Assembly: GCA_028097945.1 (NCBI GenBank)
Contig: JAOHFJ010000018.1
Location: forward strand, 1 to 12,306
Direction of reading: 5' to 3'
Origin: Candidatus Pelagibacter sp.
Lineage (GTDB): Bacteria > Pseudomonadota > Alphaproteobacteria > Pelagibacterales > Pelagibacteraceae
Length of the DNA stretch: 12,306 bases
How positions within the stretch are numbered: the stretch's first letter is position 1; every line of letters starts with the position of its first letter. The position numbers and the translations under genes were made by a program. Positions 6,660 to 10,950 of the stretch are shown piece by piece. Under the pieces are notes generated by a model. The model searched no databases. It was not told the origin of the DNA and saw only the letters and a list, made by a program, of their open reading frames with translations.

Positions 6660-6863
6660 TTAACTATCTAAGCAATTTGACTTGTTTATTCTTTTGTCAA
6701 AATCTTGTGCGGCATCTTTACTTACAACCCAAACGTAAGAAGATTCTTGTAATTTGTTTGCATCAGCCGGGGTACATCGTTTACCGATTTTAACCTTAGT
6801 CATATTACCACTTGCACAATTTGTTAACAAAAGTAACAAAGATAAAATATAAAATATTTTCAT
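6660..6863 (-). CDS. Small predicted lipoprotein, 67 aa
   Basis: The N-terminus has Lys2, a hydrophobic core (residues 3-13) and then LTNC with Cys16, which fits a lipobox; Asn at -1 is less common than Gly, Ala or Ser but is seen. Cleavage would leave a mature chain of about 52 residues, attached to a membrane by lipid on Cys16. The mature part has two further Cys (30 and 64) that could form a disulfide in the periplasm, and a short VWVV strand at 44-47. I do not recognise a family and assign no function. It is the first gene of the operon with the 61-aa membrane protein and the NAPE-PLD-like hydrolase, all three with envelope features. It is divergent from the thioesterase gene. No Shine-Dalgarno precedes the ATG. 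Confidence 0.65.
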   Translation of the reverse strand: MKIFYILSLLLLLTNCASGNMTKVKIGKRCTPADANKLQESSYVWVVSKDAAQDFDKRINKSNCLDS

Positions 6864-6935
6864 ACATTAAATTTAGTTTAAGATTCTGCGTTTTGCTGGG
6901 CATAAATTAGACCAAAAAAAGAATTATAAACTTTG

Positions 6936-6964
6936 TTGAAAAACATATTTATTGAGCATATGTT
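6936..6964 (+). promoter_or_regulatory. ybgC: Candidate leaderless promoter for the YbgC-type thioesterase
   Basis: TTGAAA (6936-6941) and TATGTT (6959-6964) are separated by 17 bp, the ideal spacing. Only 5 nt lie between the -10 box and the ATG at 6970, so transcription would start at or next to the start codon. This agrees with the lack of a Shine-Dalgarno. A second -10-like TATAAA sits at 6925-6930 without a good -35. Confidence 0.45.
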
Positions 6965-6969
6965 TTCCT

Positions 6970-7365
6970 ATGTCCAAATTTCATACTTATAAAACAAAAG
7001 TTTATTACGAAGATACCGATGCAGGAGGAATTGTTTATTATGCACGATATTTACATTTTATTGAAAGAGCGAGAACAGAGATGATTTACGATTACTTACA
7101 ATTAAGCCATGCACAACTAAAAGAAAATCATAAAGCTATTTTTGTAGTCAGAGAGTGCAATGTTAAATATCATAAATCGGCCAATTTTGAGGATAAATTA
7201 GAGGTAAGAACCTATGTGATGAAAAAGTCACCTGTTAGATTAAACTTAAAACAAGAGGTTGTAAGAGATAACGAAACCTTAGTTACAGCAGAGGTTGAAC
7301 TGGCTGTAATTGACAGCAATGGGTCGATTAGTAAACTTCATGAAAAATTATTGGAAAAAATATAA
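6970..7365 (+). CDS. ybgC: YbgC-type acyl-CoA thioesterase (hotdog fold), 131 aa
   Basis: The protein is a compact 4-hydroxybenzoyl-CoA thioesterase-type hotdog domain. VYYEDTDAGGIVYYARYLHF (11-30) is the family signature, with Asp17 at the place of the catalytic Asp, followed by ERARTE (32-37). CNVKYHKSANFEDKLEV and ELAVID match later strands. YbgC proteins hydrolyse short-chain or phospholipid-linked acyl-CoA thioesters in the cytoplasm and are often encoded with tolQRAB-pal. I chose the ATG at 6970 rather than the in-frame TTG at 6952: the extra six residues (through CFP) are not family-like, and a promoter-like pair ends 5 nt before the ATG. No tol gene follows; the next features are a 39-codon ORF and a terminator, so it appears detached from tol-pal. 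Specific substrate is not known from sequence. Confidence 0.85.
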   Translation: MSKFHTYKTKVYYEDTDAGGIVYYARYLHFIERARTEMIYDYLQLSHAQLKENHKAIFVVRECNVKYHKSANFEDKLEVRTYVMKKSPVRLNLKQEVVRDNETLVTAEVELAVIDSNGSISKLHEKLLEKI

Positions 7366-7439
7366 ATTTGACTAATAGAGGACATACCTTCGCCTAAATT
7401 TATAATTAAACAACAAATCAAGTTTGCAATTTTAGCATT

Positions 7440-7462
7440 ACTAAACTTTCAAAAACTAAACT
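7440..7462 (+). repeat. Short direct repeat ACTAAACT upstream of the 39-codon ORF
   Basis: ACTAAACT occurs at 7440-7447 and again at 7455-7462, 15 bp apart, just before the AAGGA of the small ORF. It could be an operator half-site pair or chance in AT-rich DNA. The rest of 7366-7439 holds a perfect TATAAT at 7401-7406 with no good -35, and nothing else I can identify. Confidence 0.25.
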
Positions 7463-7473
7463 AATAAGGATAT

Positions 7474-7593
7474 ATGAAATACAAATCGTTAAAAAAAAAC
7501 AAGAACAAGAATTCTAACAAAAAAATTAAAAAAATATCACTCTTTGAGCTACAAAACTCACCAAAAGCTTTACTTTTTAGAGCGCGATCGTAA
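7474..7593 (+). CDS. Tiny basic protein, 39 aa, unrecognised
   Basis: An ATG at 7474 opens 39 codons ending in TAA. AAGGA at 7466-7470 lies just upstream, one of the few Shine-Dalgarno-like sequences in the window, though spacing is short (4 nt from the last G). The first 20 residues hold ten Lys and several Asn; the last 19 (ISLFELQNSPKALLFRARS) look different, with hydrophobic and aromatic residues and Arg, which argues against a simple low-complexity accident. A clear intrinsic terminator begins 24 bp after the stop and a TATAAT lies 68 bp before the start, so the unit looks like a small free-standing gene. I recognise no family. It might bind nucleic acid because of its charge. An alternative is that the transcript is a non-coding RNA. 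Confidence 0.5.
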   Translation: MKYKSLKKNKNKNSNKKIKKISLFELQNSPKALLFRARS

Positions 7594-7616
7594 CGTCTTC
7601 CCTTAAACAATTTATT

Positions 7617-7648
7617 AATGGCCTAGTAAGGATTAGGCCATTGTTTTT
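7617..7648 (+). terminator. Rho-independent terminator between the 39-codon ORF and purE
   Basis: AATGGCCTA (7617-7625) pairs perfectly with TAGGCCATT (7634-7642) around an 8-nt loop, and T runs follow (GTTTTTAT). It is the only textbook intrinsic terminator in the window. It ends 25 bp before the purE start, so it either closes the thioesterase/39-codon transcript or acts as an attenuator in a purE leader. I prefer the first because the loop and leader show no clear competing structure. Confidence 0.78.
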
Positions 7649-7668
7649 ATAGCCAAAATTGTTAAATT
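7641..7668 (+). promoter_or_regulatory. purE: Weak candidate leaderless promoter for purE
   Basis: TTGTTT (7641-7646), 16 bp, then TAAATT (7663-7668), followed by 5 nt and the GTG start at 7674. Both boxes are weak, and the first overlaps the terminator. The call rests on having the same -10-to-start spacing as upstream of the thioesterase and of the basic ORF at 10862, plus the need for a promoter after a terminator. Confidence 0.28.
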
Positions 7669-7673
7669 AATTT

Positions 7674-8162
7674 GTGAAAAGTAATAAACAAAATAATAAA
7701 GTGGCTATCATTATGGGGTCACAATCCGACTATTCCGTAATGAAAGAGTGTGAGAAAATACTCAAGATTTTAAAGGTTAAATTTCAAGTTTTAATTGTTA
7801 GCGCGCATAGAACCCCTCAAAGAATGTTTAAGTTTGCAGAGAGTGCAGAAAAAAACGGCTTTGGTGTAATTATAGCAGGCGCTGGCGGTGCAGCGCATCT
7901 AGCTGGAATGGTAGCATCTTTAACAACGTTACCAGTGCTTGGTGTACCTATAGAAACTAAAAAATTAAAAGGGCTCGACAGTTTACTTTCTATGGTTCAA
8001 ATGCCAAAAGGAGTGCCAATAGGGTGTTTAGCAATAGACGGAGCATTTAATGCTGGTGTGCTCGCAGCTTCAATAATTGGCAATTATGACGAAAAGGTTA
8101 AATCTAATTTAGAAAAGTGGAGACGTCTTCAAACCCAATCCATTAAAAAAAAACCTAAGTAA
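7674..8162 (+). CDS. purE: PurE, N5-carboxyaminoimidazole ribonucleotide mutase, 162 aa
   Basis: PurE moves the carboxylate of N5-CAIR to C4 of the imidazole, giving CAIR, in cytoplasmic de novo purine synthesis. The sequence carries the class I signatures: MGSQSD (14-19), SAHRTP (43-48) with catalytic His45, GAGGAAHLAGMVAS (69-82), and GVPI with MPKGVP (110-115). Presence of PurK next door supports the mutase (class I) rather than the AIR-carboxylase (class II) reaction. The GTG at 7674 gives a short basic-polar lead of about nine residues before the first strand; an in-frame GTG at codon 10 would start right at the fold, so the exact start is uncertain. No Shine-Dalgarno is visible. purK follows after 3 bp. 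Confidence 0.95.
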   Translation: MKSNKQNNKVAIIMGSQSDYSVMKECEKILKILKVKFQVLIVSAHRTPQRMFKFAESAEKNGFGVIIAGAGGAAHLAGMVASLTTLPVLGVPIETKKLKGLDSLLSMVQMPKGVPIGCLAIDGAFNAGVLAASIIGNYDEKVKSNLEKWRRLQTQSIKKKPK

Positions 8163-8165
8163 TTA

Positions 8166-9209
8166 ATGTCTAACATCACTTTAGGAATTATAGGCTCAGG
8201 TCAGTTAGGATCCATGCTATGCCAGGCAGCAAAAAAACTTAAAATCAAGACAGTTGTGATATCAGATGATGAACAAGGTCCAGCACAGAACTATGCTAAT
8301 CAATTTATTTTTGCAAAATATGACGATCAGCAAAAGATAAAAGAATTTATAGATAACGTAGATGTAGTGACTTTTGAATTCGAAAATATTCCAATTGATA
8401 TTTTAAAACAGATAGAAAAAGAAAAAAAAGTTTTACCTAAACCAGAAATTAACAAAATTATACAAAATAGAAAATTAGAAAAATCTTTTGTTAATGATTT
8501 AGGTATTGAAACAACCAAATGGGCTTTTATAGCAAAAGCAGATGACATCACTAAACACAGCAACTTGTTACCAGGAATTTTAAAAACAAACACGCTTGGA
8601 TATGATGGTCACGGTCAATTTGTATTAAACTCATTAGATGACGTTAAAAAGGATTGGTGTTTCACTGCTGATTATATTTTAGAAAAGAAGGTAAATTTAA
8701 AAAAAGAAATTTCAGTTATTATTACAAGATTTATTAATGGAGAAACTTTTTCTTACGAGCCTATAGAAAATATGCACAAAGACCAAATTCTTAAGCATTC
8801 AAAAATTCCAGCTAATATTAATCAGGATATTTATGAAAAGGCTCAAAATAATGCGAAGCTAATCGCTGATAAACTTGATTATGTGGGAACAATGTGTGTT
8901 GAGTATTTTATAGATCAAGATGACAATTTATTGGTGAATGAAATTGCACCACGAGTTCATAATTCAGGTCATTTAACAATCAATGCTTTTAATATAAGTC
9001 AATTTGAAAATCATGTTAGAGCAGTATGTGGCTTTAAATTTGAGAAAACCCAAAAAAATTCTAATGCTGAAATGATAAATATTCTAGGAAAAGAAATTGA
9101 AGAATATAGGTCAAAAACTTTTGAAGAAGGCGAATTCTTTTTTGATTATGGAAAAAAAACCATTAAAGAAAAGAGAAAAATGGGTCACCTTACAATTTTA
9201 AAAAAATAA
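8166..9209 (+). CDS. purK: PurK, N5-carboxyaminoimidazole ribonucleotide synthase, 347 aa
   Basis: PurK uses ATP and bicarbonate to carboxylate AIR to N5-CAIR, the substrate of PurE. It is an ATP-grasp enzyme. The N-terminal domain has GSGQLG (10-15) and VVTFEFENIP (67-76). The ATP-grasp part shows LKTNTLGYDGHGQ (139-151), the adenine-contact ILEKKV (171-176), SYEPIEN (196-202) and the metal/phosphate-binding NEIAPRVHNSGH (258-269). Length is normal for the family. It starts 3 bp after the purE stop, without a Shine-Dalgarno, so translation probably continues from purE. Its TAA directly abuts the stop of the convergent dioxygenase gene within a perfect 14-bp palindrome. Confidence 0.95.
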   Translation: MSNITLGIIGSGQLGSMLCQAAKKLKIKTVVISDDEQGPAQNYANQFIFAKYDDQQKIKEFIDNVDVVTFEFENIPIDILKQIEKEKKVLPKPEINKIIQNRKLEKSFVNDLGIETTKWAFIAKADDITKHSNLLPGILKTNTLGYDGHGQFVLNSLDDVKKDWCFTADYILEKKVNLKKEISVIITRFINGETFSYEPIENMHKDQILKHSKIPANINQDIYEKAQNNAKLIADKLDYVGTMCVEYFIDQDDNLLVNEIAPRVHNSGHLTINAFNISQFENHVRAVCGFKFEKTQKNSNAEMINILGKEIEEYRSKTFEEGEFFFDYGKKTIKEKRKMGHLTILKK

Positions 9210-9221
9210 TTATTTTATTGT
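9192..9221. terminator. Palindrome over abutting stop codons, possible bidirectional terminator
   Basis: AAAATAATTATTTT (9203-9216) is a perfect 14-bp palindrome centred on the junction TAA|TTA of the two convergent stops. ACAAT (9192-9196) and ATTGT (9217-9221) extend it after a 6-nt bulge on one side. Each strand ends in a U-rich arm. The stem has almost no G-C pairs, so it would be a weak terminator; the symmetry may also follow simply from two TAA stops in AT-rich DNA. Confidence 0.35.
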
Positions 9222-10019
9222 AATCCTGTGCATTACCCGTTGGCAATTTTTTATCTCACTTGCCATATGCAAAATACTTAGATTGTCCCATAAGCAGACA
9301 TCACCTTTTGACCACTCATAAGAGAATATAAATTCTTCCTTATTAACATGATCGATTAAATAATCTTTTAAATAAGCAGCATCTTCATCATTAACGTTTT
9401 TGATTTTAATTAAATGCCCAGGAGAAACATATAATGTTTTTTTCCCATCAACGGTTTTTACGATGGGATGTTCCGCTTCCATGCTTTCAGAGGATTTAAT
9501 CCCCATCTCTTTCTCTCTTTCTAATCTGGTAACCGCAATGGGCCCTGCCGAAGAAAAAACACCTGTGGCATCTTTTATTTTATTTTTAATTTCTTCAGGT
9601 AATTTTTCATAAGCATTAAACCCCGATGAAAATATTGTATTTCCTTGACCTGTTGGAATTTCTATTCCCATTAACATTGTATATCGAGGGCGATCATCAC
9701 CTAAATAGCTAGTATCTTGGTGAAGCCAACTTGAACCAAAACTTAAATTTTTATCGCTTGGCTTTCTTTCAATAACATTAATAAATGGAAATTTTTCATC
9801 CAACCCTTTTAATCTAGGATAAACAACAGGTTGACCAATATTCTTAGCAAAATTTTGATAAGATTCGGGATCAAGATTTTGTTTTTTAATAAAAATAACG
9901 CCAAATTCATTTAAAGTTTTTTTTAATTCTATTGTTTGATTTTGATCTAAATTTTTTAAATCAACACTATTGATATATGCTCCAACATTATTTGTTCCTG
10001 GTGTAATAGATAAGCTCAT
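9210..10019 (-). CDS. TauD/TfdA-family Fe(II)/2-oxoglutarate-dependent dioxygenase, 269 aa
   Basis: The enzyme hydroxylates a small substrate using Fe(II), O2 and 2-oxoglutarate in the cytoplasm. The iron-binding triad is visible: HQD at 100-102 (His100, Asp102) in WLHQDTSYL, and His251 in DNLSILHMAS. GNTIF (126-130) with Thr128 and HRITI (264-268) with Arg265 match the residues that hold 2-oxoglutarate in TauD. The N-terminal GAYINSVDL (13-21) is the usual TauD-family opening. Length is close to TauD (about 280). Substrate cannot be read from sequence: the family covers taurine, alkylsulfates, aryloxyacetates, carnitine precursors and others, and no transporter or sulfonate gene is nearby. 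The ATG follows the SRAP stop with no gap (TAA-ATG on the minus strand), so the two are translated together. It is convergent with purK. Confidence 0.88.
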   Translation of the reverse strand: MSLSITPGTNNVGAYINSVDLKNLDQNQTIELKKTLNEFGVIFIKKQNLDPESYQNFAKNIGQPVVYPRLKGLDEKFPFINVIERKPSDKNLSFGSSWLHQDTSYLGDDRPRYTMLMGIEIPTGQGNTIFSSGFNAYEKLPEEIKNKIKDATGVFSSAGPIAVTRLEREKEMGIKSSESMEAEHPIVKTVDGKKTLYVSPGHLIKIKNVNDEDAAYLKDYLIDHVNKEEFIFSYEWSKGDVCLWDNLSILHMASEIKNCQRVMHRITIK

Positions 10020-10646
10020 TTAATTTACGGGTTTAATTAGTGCCGGGTCATTGTTAATTGGATTATTAACATCTTTAGATATTTCATGAAATTTTAATGC
10101 AGGAGGTTTAATAGAGTTTAAAATTTCCATAGCGTCTTTTTTAATATTTAAATAATTATTAATCTGACTTTGATTGATGATCAAGGGTTCTCGATGGTGA
10201 ATAGTGCTAATTTTTTCAGTGGCTTCTCTTGTTATAATGCAAAATTGATTGTTTTGATAAATAGCTGCAAAAAACATAATTTTATCATCTTCTTTGGTAA
10301 AGTAATATGGAATTTTATTTTTATCTTCTCTTTTCCATTCATAGTATCCGTCTGCAGGAACAATACATCTTGAAGTTTGTATTAAATTTTTAAAAGTAAC
10401 TTTTTCCATTAGCGTTTCTTTTCTTGCGTTTATTAATGGTGAAAATTTATCTAGTTTTTTTGACCATCCAGGAACAAGACCCCATTCGGATAATTCTAGC
10501 GCTTTCCCATTAGTATATGATTTGATGATAGGAAGTTTTTGTGTTGGGTGAGCGTTATAGTTTTCATTATCTTCAACTTTGATGTTAGTTTTGACTAAAT
10601 CTATTGTTTTACTTACAGGCTTAGTAATTTTATAACGTCCACACAT
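10020..10646 (-). CDS. yedK: SRAP-domain protein (YedK/HMCES type), 208 aa
   Basis: SRAP proteins form a covalent thiazolidine link between their Cys2 and abasic sites in single-stranded DNA, shielding them during replication and the SOS response. All active-site elements are seen: MCGRY with Cys2 exposed after Met removal, NARKE (73-77, Asn73), ADGYYEW (98-104, Glu103) and IHHREP (149-154, His150). The last block is usually HDRMP, so the residues after the His differ while the catalytic His stays. WGLVPGW (55-61) and CIVPADG (94-100) match the family. Length is near the usual 210-230. The ATG overlaps the stop of the upstream 36-codon ORF (TAATG), and the dioxygenase ATG follows immediately, giving a coupled chain. 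No LexA-like box was recognised upstream. Confidence 0.9.
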   Translation of the reverse strand: MCGRYKITKPVSKTIDLVKTNIKVEDNENYNAHPTQKLPIIKSYTNGKALELSEWGLVPGWSKKLDKFSPLINARKETLMEKVTFKNLIQTSRCIVPADGYYEWKREDKNKIPYYFTKEDDKIMFFAAIYQNNQFCIITREATEKISTIHHREPLIINQSQINNYLNIKKDAMEILNSIKPPALKFHEISKDVNNPINNDPALIKPVN

Positions 10647-10756
10647 TATTTTTTCTTCTTTTCCTTTTTAAGTTTTCTTTTTTGTTTCAATGTTAATTTA
10701 GCCTTTTTCATTATACTTGAATCTTTAAAGCTTTTTCCTGAGTATCTTTTAGACAT
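10646..10756 (-). CDS. Tiny highly basic protein, 36 aa, coupled to the SRAP gene
   Basis: From the ATG at 10756 the minus strand reads 36 codons to a TAA whose last base is the A of the SRAP start (TAATG). The peptide has 17 Lys/Arg of 36, beginning MSKRYSGKSF and ending in a Lys/Glu run. An AGGTAA lies 7 nt before the ATG, one of the few Shine-Dalgarno-like sites here. Start, stop and RBS all fit translational coupling, which supports a real gene. Against it: the strand is almost all purine, and such strands yield open Lys/Arg frames by chance. I recognise no family; ribosomal proteins L34, L36 and bTHX do not match. If real, nucleic-acid binding is the simplest guess. Confidence 0.5.
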   Translation of the reverse strand: MSKRYSGKSFKDSSIMKKAKLTLKQKRKLKKEKKKK

Positions 10757-10862
10757 TTTTATTACCTGTTTTTATTATCTTTAGAATACCTTTTGTATTT
10801 CGTTTTTGTCTTCTTTTTTTCATTTTAAGTCTAAAGCTCTTTCTTTTCTTTCTTTTTCTCAT
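10749..10862 (-). CDS. Tiny highly basic protein, 37 aa, first gene of the SRAP operon
   Basis: The ATG at 10862 opens 37 codons ending in a TAA that overlaps the start region of the 36-codon ORF by 8 bp. Nineteen of 37 residues are Lys or Arg, in blocks such as MRKRKKRKSF; the last third (GILKIIKTGNKNV) is more mixed. A good promoter pair (TTGAAC, 16 bp, TATGAT) ends 5 nt before the ATG, so the mRNA would be leaderless and would start with this ORF. That position is the best evidence that it is translated. No family recognised. As with the next ORF, purine-rich DNA can make such frames by chance. A leader peptide is another possibility. Confidence 0.42.
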   Translation of the reverse strand: MRKRKKRKSFRLKMKKRRQKRNTKGILKIIKTGNKNV

Positions 10863-10867
10863 ACTCA

Positions 10868-10895
10868 ATCATAACAAAGTCTTGCTAAGGTTCAA
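10868..10895 (-). promoter_or_regulatory. Candidate leaderless promoter for the basic-ORF/SRAP/dioxygenase operon
   Basis: On the minus strand TTGAAC (10895-10890) and TATGAT (10873-10868) are 16 bp apart. Five nucleotides separate the -10 box from the ATG at 10862, so RNA would start at or inside that start codon. This is the strongest -35/-10 pair in the window together with that of the thioesterase. Confidence 0.5.
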
Positions 10896-10908
10896 CCGAG
10901 GGTATAAA
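10882..10908 (+). promoter_or_regulatory. Candidate promoter for the DEAD-box helicase
   Basis: TTGCTA (10882-10887) and TATAAA (10903-10908) are separated by 15 bp, shorter than ideal. The leader would be about 36 nt, with a small AGTAA/TTACT inverted repeat at 10920-10933 and no Shine-Dalgarno. GGGT and ACCC (10900-10903 and 10910-10913) flank part of the -10 and could be a minor operator. It overlaps the opposing promoter. Confidence 0.3.
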
Positions 10909-10950
10909 GACCCACTAATAGTAAGATTTTACTTTAAAAACAAAATTCAG

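Noticed and set aside
6952..6972. Upstream TTG as start of the thioesterase
   Set aside because: The six added residues do not fit the family, and a promoter-like -10 box lies within them; ATG at 6970 is preferred.
7366..7673. Purine riboswitch or other known riboswitch before purE
   Set aside because: I see no purine-riboswitch core or pairing pattern; the hairpin is a plain terminator with an 8-nt loop.
8327..8593. Minus-strand frame of 88 codons inside purK
   Set aside because: Entirely inside a conserved gene, with no RBS, motif or neighbour support.
9400..9612. Plus-strand frame of 70 codons inside the dioxygenase gene
   Set aside because: Antisense shadow of conserved coding sequence.
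10170..10373. Plus-strand frame of 67 codons inside the SRAP gene
   Set aside because: Antisense shadow; the SRAP active-site residues on the other strand are decisive.
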